A stretch of DNA of 64,000 bases, taken from NCBI RefSeq assembly GCF_900230185.1, contig NZ_OCSR01000002.1:2170001-2234000 (forward strand), written 5' to 3'. A program made the translations under genes and the position numbers. Source of the DNA: Burkholderia sp. OK233. GTDB lineage: Bacteria; Pseudomonadota; Gammaproteobacteria; Burkholderiales; Burkholderiaceae. Below are positions 1-8,661 of this stretch, piece by piece (position 1 is the first letter of the stretch; each line of letters opens with the position of its first letter). The notes beneath the pieces are model-generated. The model made no database searches, was not told the DNA's origin, and saw nothing but the letters and a program-made list of their open reading frames with translations.

Positions 1-85
1 CGGTCGTCTGTTTCAGACCAAAGCATCGGGCGAAGCGAAGTAAAGGGAAGTTGAGCTTGGCCAGTTATCTGTAATAGGAGTTTCT

Positions 86-1196
86 GTGACACATAAGATC
101 GAATCGGTAGCTATCCTTTCATCCAGTCCCGGCACGCAGCGCACGGTGAAGGTCCATCGCATTGGTAACGTCGGCGCGCGTCCGAAGGCCTACTTCCAGG
201 CCGCGTTGCATGCCAACGAAACGCCGGGACTGCTGATTGGTCATCATCTGCTCGACCTCGCGCTGGCTGCCGACCGGACAGGCAGGTTCAAGGGCGAACT
301 GGTGATCGTTCCGTTCGCGAATCCGATCGGTTTGTCGGATAACGTACTGGGTAACCAGATCGGTCGTGAATCACTCGATGGCGGGGGCAACTACAACCGT
401 GGCTGGCCCAGTCTGAGCAGCGGCCTGGCGGCGCGTGTCGAAGGCAAACTCGGCGCCGATGCGGAAGCGAATAAGGCGGTGTCGCGCTGCATTGAAAGAG
501 ACGCTCGACGCGCTGCGGCCCGCCAACGAGGTGCAGTCGCTTCAGACCACGTTGCTGAAACTCGCGGTCGATGCGGATTTTGTCGTCGACTCGCATTCGG
601 AACTGGTTGCTATCGCCGGGATGGTGGTGGCGCCGTGGTGCGAGACGATGCTTGATCCGTTCATCGCCGAGATCGATCCGGATCTGGTGCATGTCACGGA
701 TACGCCGGTATTGTTCGATGGTACGTGCAGCAAGCCTTGGCATGATCTGGCGCAACAGCTCGGCGAGTGCTTCCCGATTCCGCAAGGCAACGTCAGCGTG
801 ACGATCGAAATGCGCGGGACTGCCGATGTTTCGGATGAACTCGCGCGTGGCGATGCGCAGGCCATCTTCCGGCATCTTGCGCGAATCGGCGTGGTGGAAG
901 GCGAGTACGACGCCGATGCAAAGTGGGAGGGTGAAAAGACCCCGCACGAAGCGATTTCGATGATGCGCACGCCAGTGGGTGGCGTGATCGTTTATCCGTA
1001 TCCGCTCGGCACAGATGTGCAGGCGGGCGATGTCATCGCTGAAATTATCGATCCTGCCGCAGACGATCCCGCACAGGCGCGAACACAGATCCACGCGGTG
1101 CGTCCGGGGCGGCTGTATGCGGCAGTGTCAAACCGCCTGGTTCGGCCGAACGACATCGTGATCAAGATCACGGCGAATGATTGCGCGCGCAGGTGA
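86..1196 (+). pseudogene. Succinylglutamate desuccinylase/aspartoacylase (M14) family protein, frameshifted
   Basis: Two overlapping reading frames together encode one M14-family zinc deacylase. The first begins at a GTG at 86 with AGGAG five bases upstream and carries the HANE zinc motif (His and Glu ligands). The second continues from about 490 and carries the third zinc ligand in VDSHSE, the catalytic-type Glu in VTIEMRG, and a normal C-terminal beta domain ending at 1196. The break lies at about 482-490 in a GC-repeat tract (tcgcgctgc). Restoring one GC unit would join NKAVSR to AALKET in frame. Intact relatives remove acyl groups from N-acyl amino acids or related amides. As written, the full protein cannot be made without recoding, so it is either a recent pseudogene or a sequencing error. 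The two halves are clear; the cause of the shift is not. Confidence 0.8.
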
Positions 1197-1627
1197 GGGT
1201 GGTTTGCATGTGCGCGGAGAGTAGTCGGGAACGGCGAAAAGAAGATGTTGCATATTGGTGAGCCTTCAAAAGATCGGGCTGGCGGCATAGAAGCCCAGGA
1301 TTTTTGAAAAATCGGGCGCGTTCTTGAAGGTTTGCGCGACTCGCGAACGTCGCTTTGAGGGTTGCGAGCAGCCGCTGATGGCACGCTGAGTCAATGTCTC
1401 AGTTGGATCGATCTCGGTCCTTCGATCCCTGAAGGGGCGGCTGCAAGCCCTCAGTTCTCGCACATTTAGATGTGAGAGATGATTTGCGGCGACAACATCG
1501 GTTAAGCTGAGTGCGTCCTTCGGCTTCTTTTCGTTGTAACCCCATCGCGATTCTAGTTGCGCAGGTTTAGCCGTGGGGGAGCAATCGGGAATCTTTCGAT
1601 AGCTGCTCTCGCTCGCGGATGCATCTA
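1197..1627. other. Intergenic region without a convincing gene
   Basis: Long frames occur on the minus strand but have no recognisable domain, poor codon usage and no ribosome site. One imperfect inverted repeat lies at 1457-1478 (CTCGCACAT, loop ttag, ATGTGAGAG; 8 of 9 pairs). It could serve as a terminator for the upstream gene or be a repeat relic. Nothing else can be supported. Confidence 0.4.
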
Positions 1628-2344
1628 TTACTCGACAATAATTCCGACCTCCGTAAGGCGATACCCTTTGTGCTTCAGATGAGTCCGGAGGATACGGGCA
1701 AGCGTTGGTCCATCGCGCCGTACAAGTGCATTCAACATCCCTTCGTGCTCTGCCATTGCTTCGGACCACCGATCTCTCGGCATCGACGCCACATATCTCG
1801 CGCGGCGAATCCGCGCATTCACGGCGCCATACAACGAGATCAATTCCGAATTCCGAGACGCATTCATTATCAATTCGTGGATGCGACGATTGCATGCGTA
1901 GTAGCCGCGCATGTCTTCCGCGTCATAGAACCCCACCATTTCCATGTGGATGCGCCGCAGTTCCGCTAGCTCGTCCGCACTGATTCGCTCACACGCCAAC
2001 TCACCCCCTAAAGCTTCGAGTGCACCTGTTACCTCGTAGAGCTCGGCAATCTCCCTAAGCGTCAGTTGTACGACTCGTGCGCCCCGATTCGGGAGCAACA
2101 CGATATGACCTTCCGCAGACAGCATCTTCAATGCTTCCCGTAGAGGGGTGCGCGAAATGCCGAACTTTGCGCATAGCTCCTTTTCCGGGATCCGGGACCC
2201 TGGGGCAAGGTCGCCATCGATGATCATCTGACGAATGCCGTTCATCGCTTCCAGATGAAGCGTACCGGAGTTCATCGCCAGATCGTGGTCATCCAACCCT
2301 ATTGAAATGTCATTTTGCATAAATTTTGCACTCTCCAAGGCCAC
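1628..2344 (-). CDS. GntR-family transcriptional regulator, FCD subfamily
   Basis: The product is about 238 residues with the FadR/FCD layout. An N-terminal winged helix covers roughly residues 30-95, including GSRIPEKELCAKFGISRTPLREAL, here interrupted only for naming the helix-turn-helix. An all-helical FCD ligand domain follows, with the metal-site pattern of Asp/His residues (NRRIHELI, AEHEGML). Such proteins bind a small organic acid and repress or activate the adjacent catabolic genes. It is divergent from the racemase-fold gene at 2515 across a region holding several TTTGCAT-type half sites, its likely operators. The longest frame starts at a GTG (2344) with GGGAG close upstream; the ATG at 2320 is an alternative. 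The effector is unknown but probably relates to the substrate of the genes at 2515-6893. Confidence 0.88.
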   Translation of the reverse strand: MALESAKFMQNDISIGLDDHDLAMNSGTLHLEAMNGIRQMIIDGDLAPGSRIPEKELCAKFGISRTPLREALKMLSAEGHIVLLPNRGARVVQLTLREIAELYEVTGALEALGGELACERISADELAELRRIHMEMVGFYDAEDMRGYYACNRRIHELIMNASRNSELISLYGAVNARIRRARYVASMPRDRWSEAMAEHEGMLNALVRRDGPTLARILRTHLKHKGYRLTEVGIIVE

Positions 2345-2503
2345 CGTCTCCCAAAATTATAGCGGTTTACACTTATTTTGCATGCATTCCGCTTGACCTC
2401 CAACCAGAATCGGCTAAGATCATCTGCACTTTGCATGCAAAACATCGATCTATACATCTTTTGGCGCAGCAAAACCCGATTTTTCTGTATTTTTGAATGC
2501 AAA
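2313..2503. promoter_or_regulatory. Divergent regulatory region with TTTGCATGCAAA-type operators
   Basis: A perfect 12-bp palindrome, TTTGCATGCAAA, lies at 2430-2441. A second close copy is at 2376-2386 (TTTTGCATGCA). Half sites TTTTGCAT and ATTTTGCA lie at 2313-2320 and 2323-2330, and an imperfect TTTTGAATGCAAA lies at 2491-2503 just before the downstream start. FCD-type GntR regulators commonly bind short palindromes like this, so the set is best read as operators for the GntR protein at 1628-2344 controlling both itself and the genes to the right. Binding is inferred. Confidence 0.6.
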
Positions 2504-2514
2504 TTGGAGGATGT

Positions 2515-3312
2515 ATGGCTGAGAACAGCTTGGAAGCAATTGAAAACACACGAATCGACCGCGAGAAATTCGTGAACGCAATGGGCCCACGCGCAGTGAT
2601 CGGCGTCATGACACCGGGCCCTAACGTTAACGTCGAGAACGAAATGATGGATCTGCGGCCGCGCGGCGTTATCAATGCTATCGATCGTTACTTCGTGCCG
2701 AACCAGAAAATTGCGGCGAATGCTGATTGGGAAACGATTATGGCGCATGTCACCGCGAACCTTGACGACTCGGTACGCCGCCTGAACGAATGCTTAATTG
2801 ATCATCTGATTCTTGGTATGTCTTCTGAGAGTTTTATGGGCGGAGAGAAGGGCAGTTTTGCTTTGCAAGAGCATCTCGAAAAGTTGTCGGGCGTCGACGT
2901 AACAATGGGCGCGCAGTCAGCGGAAGCCGCATTCAAAGCTGTCGGAGCAAAGAAGATTGCCCTCATCACGCCGTACTACCCGGTGATCGACCAAAATGCA
3001 GTCAGCTATTTCACCTCGAGAGGTTTCGAGGTGGTGCACGTTGAAGGCCTGAAGTGCAAGAGCATCATCCATGTCGGAGCGCAAACACATGAGCCATTAA
3101 TCCAGGCCGTTCACAAGTGCAATGAATACAAACCTGACGCGATCATCCAGTTGGGGACAAATCTCCACTTCGCCCAAGTCGCCGACGAGGCAGAACGCTG
3201 GATTCGCAAGCCGGTGTTTTCTGTGGGCGTGGCGATCTATTGGCACGCGCTTCGAAAACTGGGCATCAACGACCAGCGGGACGGTTTCGGGTCATTATTC
3301 TCTCAGTATTAA
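2515..3312 (+). CDS. Asp/Glu racemase-superfamily protein (maleate isomerase / arylmalonate decarboxylase-like)
   Basis: This 265-residue protein has the two-lobed Asp/Glu racemase fold seen in maleate cis-trans isomerase and arylmalonate decarboxylase. The N-lobe holds VMTPGPNVNVENEM, and the two active-site loops read GMSSESF (around residue 101) and QLGTNLHF (around residue 214). In racemases and maleate isomerase a Cys stands in both loops, and in arylmalonate decarboxylase one remains. Here both positions read as Gly, so cysteine chemistry seems unavailable. The ATG at 2515 follows GGAGG by four bases; the upstream ATG at 2497 lacks a site. The gene leads an AT-richer cluster with a GntR regulator and an OxlT-like carrier, so a dicarboxylate-like substrate is a reasonable inference. 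The exact reaction cannot be named. Confidence 0.72.
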   Translation: MAENSLEAIENTRIDREKFVNAMGPRAVIGVMTPGPNVNVENEMMDLRPRGVINAIDRYFVPNQKIAANADWETIMAHVTANLDDSVRRLNECLIDHLILGMSSESFMGGEKGSFALQEHLEKLSGVDVTMGAQSAEAAFKAVGAKKIALITPYYPVIDQNAVSYFTSRGFEVVHVEGLKCKSIIHVGAQTHEPLIQAVHKCNEYKPDAIIQLGTNLHFAQVADEAERWIRKPVFSVGVAIYWHALRKLGINDQRDGFGSLFSQY

Positions 3313-3408
3313 TTAGTCTTACGAAATGTATACCGCGGCGCAGCCCGTCGACGCACGACGGCCGCGGTGTTCTGCCTGGCCGAAACATATAATTTCAGAG
3401 ACGAGATC

Positions 3409-4743
3409 ATGAACGACGTAACCTGGAGGTCATCCATTTTGGGGAATCGTTGGTCCCAATTGGCACTAGGCATCCTTTGCATGGGCCTTGTCACCAATTT
3501 GCAGTATGGATGGACCCTATTTGTCCGCCCAATGCACGAAACGATGCGTTGGAACGAAACGGGCATCCAGGTCGCTTTCACGATTTTTGTCCTCGTTGAA
3601 ACCTGGCTGATTCCCGTGGAAGGCTGGCTGGTTGACCGGTATGGTCCACGGCCAGTTGCAGCTGCCGGCGGCCTGCTAATCGCGTTGGCTTGGTCCATCA
3701 ACGGCTTGGCGACGGCGCTTCCCACGTTGTATTTCGGTTCGGCCATTGCGGGCATTGGAGCTGGCTGTGTATATGGCACCTGCGTCGGCAACGCTCTAAA
3801 GTGGTTTCCAGATCGTCGTGGATTTGCGTCCGGGCTAACGGCATCAGGTTATGGCGTAGGCGCCGCTCTCACTGTGATTCCGATTGCGAAATCCATCGAC
3901 AGCGTCGGATATCAGGCCACCTTTATCCACTTTGGGCTCGTCATTGGAGGGGGAATTTTCGTCCTCGGTTGCGCGCTGCGGCGTCCGCCCGAAACGTTAG
4001 TTGCTCGCGTCGCAACTGTCCGAAAGGCCCATTCCTGCCGCGACTACACGCCCCTGGAAATTGTTCGGAAGCCAGTGTTCTGGAGTTTATATCTGATGCT
4101 CACACTGGTGTGCGCGGGAGGTCTGCTCGCATCGGCACAAATCGCGCCAATAGCAAAGGACTTTGGCATTGCTGCCAAGCCGATCGTGTTTGTCGGCTCG
4201 ACGCTATCGCTCATCACACTAACTATGACCCTTGACAATATTGTCAACGGTTTGACGCGTCCTTTGTCCGGGTTGTTGTCGGACTGGATTGGCCGCGAAA
4301 ACACGATGTGTATTGTGTTTATTGGAGAAGGGGTTGCCCTCGGCGGATTGGTTCTTTTCGGTCGAGCCCCGTACGCGTTTCTCGTTTTCGCACCCATGGT
4401 ATTTCTTTGTTATGCGGAGCTCTATGCAATCTCGTCCGCGATCGCAGGTGACATTTTCGGTACACGTAATGTTACGGCAAACGCAGGGATGCTCTATACG
4501 ACGAAGGGGATTGCAGCGTTGCTTGTACCTCTCGGGAGCTATATGGCGAGCAGGACGGGATCATGGAACGTCGTTTTCCTCGCGTGTGGCGCTGCAAGCA
4601 TATCGATGGGTATTTTCGCCAAGCTTATTTATCAGCCTATGAGGATTCGATTCGTCGCGTCGGGAAATAGGGAATTCAATACGGCGCATCGATCCAATAC
4701 TTTGGACAAGGCCGATCCAGAAACGATGCGGCAAGCAGTTTGA
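3409..4743 (+). CDS. MFS transporter, oxalate/formate antiporter (OFA)-like
   Basis: About 444 residues with 12 predicted membrane spans. The N-terminus NLQYGWTLFVRPM and the loop DRYGPRPVAAAGG (MFS motif A) are typical of the oxalate:formate antiporter family. A second motif-A-like loop, LSDWIGREN, follows the central loop. These inner-membrane carriers exchange or import small carboxylates. The start was placed at the ATG at 3409 because the longer frame (from 3367) adds a hydrophilic stretch that does not fit the family. It lies 96 bases after the racemase-fold gene in the same direction and is probably co-transcribed. The substrate is not predictable beyond a small organic anion. Confidence 0.82.
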   Translation: MNDVTWRSSILGNRWSQLALGILCMGLVTNLQYGWTLFVRPMHETMRWNETGIQVAFTIFVLVETWLIPVEGWLVDRYGPRPVAAAGGLLIALAWSINGLATALPTLYFGSAIAGIGAGCVYGTCVGNALKWFPDRRGFASGLTASGYGVGAALTVIPIAKSIDSVGYQATFIHFGLVIGGGIFVLGCALRRPPETLVARVATVRKAHSCRDYTPLEIVRKPVFWSLYLMLTLVCAGGLLASAQIAPIAKDFGIAAKPIVFVGSTLSLITLTMTLDNIVNGLTRPLSGLLSDWIGRENTMCIVFIGEGVALGGLVLFGRAPYAFLVFAPMVFLCYAELYAISSAIAGDIFGTRNVTANAGMLYTTKGIAALLVPLGSYMASRTGSWNVVFLACGAASISMGIFAKLIYQPMRIRFVASGNREFNTAHRSNTLDKADPETMRQAV

Positions 4744-4806
4744 CTTGAGGTCTCTTCTGGATGTACACGAGAGCTATCAAATCTAAATAATTGTCAGGAT
4801 AACGAA

Positions 4807-5226
4807 ATGAAGAAGAGTTTGAAATTTACAATTGCCACGATCTGCGCCATTTCGGTTGCGGTTGGCGTGCTTCATGTTTCGTCATTGAAGGCGCAGACAC
4901 AATCGGTTACCCGCACGGAGATACTTAAGACTGACTTGGTGGGCATGGACGGCTATGAGGGCGTTATGTACGTCACGGACGTAGCTCCCGGTGGCGTCGC
5001 GCCTCGTCATTCGCACCCTGGCTACGAGTTCAACTATGTCCTTAAGGGAGCGTTGAAATTCGAGCCCGACGGCGAAGCCCCCATCTTATTGAAGGCAGGG
5101 CAAGCCACATTCAATCCGTTGGGTCACGTACACAAGGTCAGCAACGCGAGTACGACTGAGCCAGCGCAACTGGTCGTTGTATTGATTCATCAAAAAGGTA
5201 AGCCACTTGCGATTCCGGTTCAGTAG
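4807..5226 (+). CDS. Exported cupin-domain protein
   Basis: A 139-residue single-domain cupin behind a signal peptide (residues 1-30, hydrophobic core IATICAISVAVGVLHV). The metal-binding cupin motif 1 is visible as PRHSHPGYEFNYVLKG (two His and a Glu), and motif 2 as FNPLGHVHKVSNA. Small periplasmic cupins of this kind bind a divalent metal; their roles range from dioxygenase to binding protein. AGGATAA precedes the ATG. The gene sits between the MFS carrier and the PQQ dehydrogenase, suggesting a shared periplasmic pathway, but no activity can be assigned. Confidence 0.8.
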   Translation: MKKSLKFTIATICAISVAVGVLHVSSLKAQTQSVTRTEILKTDLVGMDGYEGVMYVTDVAPGGVAPRHSHPGYEFNYVLKGALKFEPDGEAPILLKAGQATFNPLGHVHKVSNASTTEPAQLVVVLIHQKGKPLAIPVQ

Positions 5227-5372
5227 AAACGCATCTGTTCACGAAGAGAATTGCATCACGGCAGGCATGACACCTGAATCTCAAGTACGCGCCGAAAAAC
5301 AGACGTTCCGTTGAAGTCAACGTCGTTACATTCGGATTCGGATCACTTTCGCCAAATAGTTGAGGATGCGAA

Positions 5373-6575
5373 ATGTATTCAAGATATCGTCAATCGGCAA
5401 TTTCATTAAGTATCCTGGCTTGTATCGTATCGAACGGCGCCATGGCGCAAGGTGAATCCCGATCGATAACGCCGGATGCCGATGCTGTGGCATCGGTACA
5501 GGAGAATCTGAAACACATTCATCTTCCGCCCGGATTCAAGATCGAGTTGTATGCCATGGTGCCCGGAGCTCGCTCGATCGCCATCGATCCAACAACGGGA
5601 ACTGCCTATGTCGGCACCCGCAAGAATACGGTCTGGGTTCTACAGGATGGCGGCAACGGCAAGGCGAGTCAGGTCACAGAATTCGCCCCCACGGCAGGAT
5701 TCAAGGATCCGAACGGCGTTTGTTTTGCACCCGATGGCACCATGTTCGTAGCCGAGCTCAATCGGATACTCTCGTTCACGAAAGTGAACAGTGCCATGCC
5801 GGTTGAAAAGGACGTCGTGTCGCAGGGACAACTGATCCCTGTTGAAGACGAAGCTTTTCCCCACGGAGCGCGGGTTTGCCGTGTCGGGCCCGACGGCAAA
5901 CTGTATGTCGCCATCGGACAGCACTACAATGTGTTGCCGCCGGAGAAATACGATAGCTATTACAGACTCGGCATGGGGTCAATCACTCGCTTCAATACCG
6001 ATGGCAGCGGCCGGGAAATCTATGCTCACGGCATCCGTAATTCAGTCGGACTTGACTTCAATCCGAAAGACAAGACGCTCTGGTTCACTGACAACCAGAC
6101 AGACACGCTCGGCGACGATCACCCGCCTGGCGAGTTAAATCGCGCAATCAAGGCCGGGCAGGATTTCGGTTATCCCTTTTACGGTGGCGGTCATGATCGC
6201 ACCGTCGAATACATGGGCAAGATGCCGCCGGCCGGCGTAGTTTTCCCCGAGGTGAAATTGCCACCGCATGCAGCCGACCTTGGCATGTCCTTTTACGAAG
6301 GCACGTCGTTTCCGAAGAAATATAGAGGTGGCATCTTTGACGCAGAACATGGCTCATGGGCAAGAAAGGTACCTATCGGAGCGCAGATCATGTTCACGCA
6401 TTTGAAGCCGGATGGCACAGCTGCCGGTATAGAAGTATTCGCCTCTGGCTGGCTCACCGCCGACGGACAATACAAAGGACGACCTGTTGACGTAGAGCCG
6501 ATGAAGGATGGTTCGCTGCTTGTTTCCGACGACTTCGCGAGCGCGGTTTATCGGATTTCTTACGTCGGAGAGTAA
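5373..6575 (+). CDS. PQQ-dependent sugar dehydrogenase, sorbosone dehydrogenase family
   Basis: A 400-residue periplasmic beta-propeller enzyme with a signal peptide ending near NGAMAQ (residue 25). The pattern LPPGFKIELYA, PNGVCFAPDGTMFVAE, GPDGKLYVAIG, HGIRNSVGLDFNPKDKTLWFTDN and DAEHGSW matches the soluble-glucose/L-sorbosone dehydrogenase family, which binds pyrroloquinoline quinone and oxidises sugars, alcohols or aldehydes in the periplasm. It is followed nine bases later by a small cytochrome c, a likely electron acceptor, and the PQQ biosynthesis operon begins 0.9 kb downstream. A GAGGATGCGAA site precedes the ATG. The substrate is unknown; the family call is firm. Confidence 0.87.
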   Translation: MYSRYRQSAISLSILACIVSNGAMAQGESRSITPDADAVASVQENLKHIHLPPGFKIELYAMVPGARSIAIDPTTGTAYVGTRKNTVWVLQDGGNGKASQVTEFAPTAGFKDPNGVCFAPDGTMFVAELNRILSFTKVNSAMPVEKDVVSQGQLIPVEDEAFPHGARVCRVGPDGKLYVAIGQHYNVLPPEKYDSYYRLGMGSITRFNTDGSGREIYAHGIRNSVGLDFNPKDKTLWFTDNQTDTLGDDHPPGELNRAIKAGQDFGYPFYGGGHDRTVEYMGKMPPAGVVFPEVKLPPHAADLGMSFYEGTSFPKKYRGGIFDAEHGSWARKVPIGAQIMFTHLKPDGTAAGIEVFASGWLTADGQYKGRPVDVEPMKDGSLLVSDDFASAVYRISYVGE

Positions 6576-6584
6576 GGGGGAAAC

Positions 6585-6893
6585 GTGCGAAATATTTTCT
6601 TGGGACTTAGCCTGTCCGTTGCGTTAGGTCTGGCTGCGTCAATGGGGATGGCGGCCGATCTCGCCGCCGGAAAAATGCGTTCTGCTCAGTGCGCTGCATG
6701 CCATGGATCGAACGGACACGCCGTTGTTCCTGAAACGCCAAACCTGGCTGGCCAGGACGAAGACTATCTATTCGCTCAGTTGAAAGCGTTCCGCTCGGGA
6801 GAGCGGAAAAACGAAACTATGTCGGTTATTGCCAAACCGCTTACCGACGCTGAGATCGCTAATCTGGTCGCCTACTACCACAGTCTGAAATAG
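6585..6893 (+). CDS. Class I cytochrome c, small periplasmic
   Basis: 102 residues with a signal peptide ending around GMAADLA, one CAACH haem-binding motif and a distal Met ligand in ETMSVIAKPL. The C-terminal helix reads LVAYYHSLK, as in cytochrome c553/c4-type half domains. It starts at a GTG (6585) preceded by AAGGGGG and lies nine bases after the PQQ dehydrogenase, so the two are almost certainly translated from one message. It should take electrons from the reduced PQQ enzyme and pass them to the respiratory chain. Confidence 0.88.
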   Translation: MRNIFLGLSLSVALGLAASMGMAADLAAGKMRSAQCAACHGSNGHAVVPETPNLAGQDEDYLFAQLKAFRSGERKNETMSVIAKPLTDAEIANLVAYYHSLK

Positions 6894-6988
6894 CTTCGCG
6901 GCCGTACACCAACCCTGCGTTCATTTTTGAAACTTCTACTGCGGACAATGCCGTATTCGCCTCAGGTCGAAGAGCTTAGGAGACGACA

Positions 6989-7327
6989 ATGAAGATGACT
7001 TCCTTGCGCGCATGCTGCCTGTCAATTGCCGCATTTTCCGTTGTGTCGGTGGCCCACGCGAGCGATCCATGGGTTTTCACTCAGACCTGTCCAAACGGGG
7101 ACAAAATCGCGGTGGACATGAAGCATAAGACACTATCGTTTACTCGCGGATCGCAGACCTATCACGCAACGTACGACGATGCTTATACGATGTTTTGGGC
7201 AAAAGATAATCCTCCGTTGCCTGCCGGTGTCAAATCAATGCCAACCGGTGGGAACTTCGGGACTGACGGAGTCTTCTTTGGAGATGGGGACGTTGACAGT
7301 AACGTTGTCTGTCCTCGAGACAAATGA
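6989..7327 (+). CDS. Exported small protein of unknown function
   Basis: 112 residues with a signal peptide cleaved near AHASDPW. The mature part has two Cys residues (TCPNGD near the start, VVCPRDK at the end) that could form one disulfide joining the termini. No family is recognised. AGGAGACGACA precedes the ATG. It sits between the cytochrome c and pqqA, so it may belong to the periplasmic oxidation system, but this is position only. Confidence 0.7.
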   Translation: MKMTSLRACCLSIAAFSVVSVAHASDPWVFTQTCPNGDKIAVDMKHKTLSFTRGSQTYHATYDDAYTMFWAKDNPPLPAGVKSMPTGGNFGTDGVFFGDGDVDSNVVCPRDK

Positions 7328-7507
7328 CGACATGCTTTCGTCGAGATAGCACCGCTGTTTAAACGCGGTACCGATCGGGACGCTGTGTTGTTAGCAAGGC
7401 TATACCCTGGGCAGTTGAGATTTACGCCGCAGAGCATAGAGGAGTGGTTGGATAATTTTCTGACCGGAATGATCATGTTTTTCTTGAACTTAACGAAGGA
7501 GCAAGTG

Positions 7508-7582
7508 ATGACTTGGCAAACACCGGCTTATACCGACCTGCGTTTTGGTTTTGAAGTGACGATGTATATAGCCACTCGCTAG
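7508..7582 (+). CDS. pqqA: PQQ precursor peptide PqqA
   Basis: A 24-residue peptide beginning MTWQTPAYTDLRFGFEV, with Glu16 and Tyr20 in the E-x3-Y spacing required for PQQ formation. PqqE cross-links these two side chains with PqqD as chaperone, and the excised pair becomes the cofactor. The ATG at 7508 has AAGGAG about seven bases upstream; a longer in-frame extension to 7385 has no PqqA-like sequence. It heads pqqABCDE and is separated from pqqB by a 12-bp hairpin. Confidence 0.97.
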   Translation: MTWQTPAYTDLRFGFEVTMYIATR

Positions 7583-7597
7583 TATTGGTGTGATGGA

Positions 7598-7628
7598 CGT
7601 TCGAGATGACATGCGCTCATCTCGAACG
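7598..7628 (+). promoter_or_regulatory. Intercistronic hairpin between pqqA and pqqB
   Basis: A perfect 12-bp stem (CGTTCGAGATGA at 7598-7609, TCATCTCGAACG at 7617-7628) closes a seven-base loop. No T-run follows, so it is probably not a full terminator. It may be a partial attenuator or an mRNA-stabilising structure that keeps pqqA transcript in excess over pqqB-E, which would suit a stoichiometric substrate peptide. The role is inferred. Confidence 0.6.
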
Positions 7629-7711
7629 ATGTGTTCAGCGAGACCGGTTAGGATTTGACGTCTCGTGCGTTGATCCGACCTTTGGTCTGTCGATGCGCGT
7701 GAAGATCTCCA

Positions 7712-8632
7712 ATGAAACTGAAAATACTCGGTTCGTCTGCGGGAGGTGGATTTCCGCAATGGAACTGCAACTGTCGAAATTGTGATGGCGTGCGAAGCGG
7801 TTTCCTGAATGCGCGACGGCGAACGCAGTCGTCGATCGTGGTTAGCGGAAACGGCGAGGACTGGTTGCTGGTGAACGCATCTCCCGATCTGCCCGCGCAA
7901 ATTGCGGCGCACCCCGAGCTCCAGCCGGCGCGTTGTGCGCGCGACAGCGGCATTGCCGCGGTGGTGACCGTGGACGCGCAGATCGACCACGTGACCGGCC
8001 TGCTGATGCTGCGCGAGCGCAATGGGCAGTTGCCGCTTTACGCTACCGACGCCGTCCTGCAGGACCTGAGCACCGGCTTTCCAATCGTGTCGATACTCGC
8101 GCATTACTGCGGCGTCGAACGGCACAGGGTTCTGCTCGATGGAACGTCGTTCACCATTCCCGCGTTGGCTGGCATCCGCATTGAAGCGCTGCCGCTGTCG
8201 AGCAAAGCGCCACCCTATTCCCCCCATCGCGAAGCGCCTCAGCGCGGCGACAACATCGGGCTGACGTTCGTCGACGAGCACTCCGGCAAGCGCGCTTTCT
8301 ACGCGCCCGGTCTGGGCGCGATCGAGCCTCATGTACTCGAAGCGATGAACGGCGCGGACCTGTTGCTGGTCGATGGTACGTTCTGGACGCCGGATGAAAT
8401 GATCGAGCTTGGTCTTTCGAAAAAAACCGCTTCCGATATGGGGCATCTTGCGCAAACCGGTGCGGGCGGCATGATCGAAGTGCTTGATTCCATTGAACGT
8501 GCGGGCGTGCGCAAGGTTCTCATTCACATCAACAACACGAATCCGGTTTTGATCGAAGACGGTCCCGAGCGACGGCAGCTGGCGGAGCACGGCATAGAAG
8601 TCGCGTTCGACGGCATGGCGTTCGAACTGTGA
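7712..8632 (+). CDS. pqqB: PQQ biosynthesis protein PqqB
   Basis: 306 residues beginning MKLKILGSSAGGGFPQWNC, the hallmark PqqB start. The structural zinc motif CNCRNC lies at about residues 19-24 and the metallo-beta-lactamase-type fold follows (VTVDAQIDHVTGLLMLRE). In the pathway PqqB is thought to hydroxylate the tyrosine of the excised Glu-Tyr pair, giving the PqqC substrate. Length matches the family. It is the second gene of the operon and abuts pqqC. Confidence 0.96.
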   Translation: MKLKILGSSAGGGFPQWNCNCRNCDGVRSGFLNARRRTQSSIVVSGNGEDWLLVNASPDLPAQIAAHPELQPARCARDSGIAAVVTVDAQIDHVTGLLMLRERNGQLPLYATDAVLQDLSTGFPIVSILAHYCGVERHRVLLDGTSFTIPALAGIRIEALPLSSKAPPYSPHREAPQRGDNIGLTFVDEHSGKRAFYAPGLGAIEPHVLEAMNGADLLLVDGTFWTPDEMIELGLSKKTASDMGHLAQTGAGGMIEVLDSIERAGVRKVLIHINNTNPVLIEDGPERRQLAEHGIEVAFDGMAFEL

Positions 8633-8661
8633 TAACCGATAGCGCTTCACAGGAGAAACAT

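Noticed and set aside
1266..1895. Long minus-strand frame (209 residues) overlapping the GntR gene
   Set aside because: No domain, odd composition, no ribosome site, and its upper part runs antisense-frame through the clear GntR gene.
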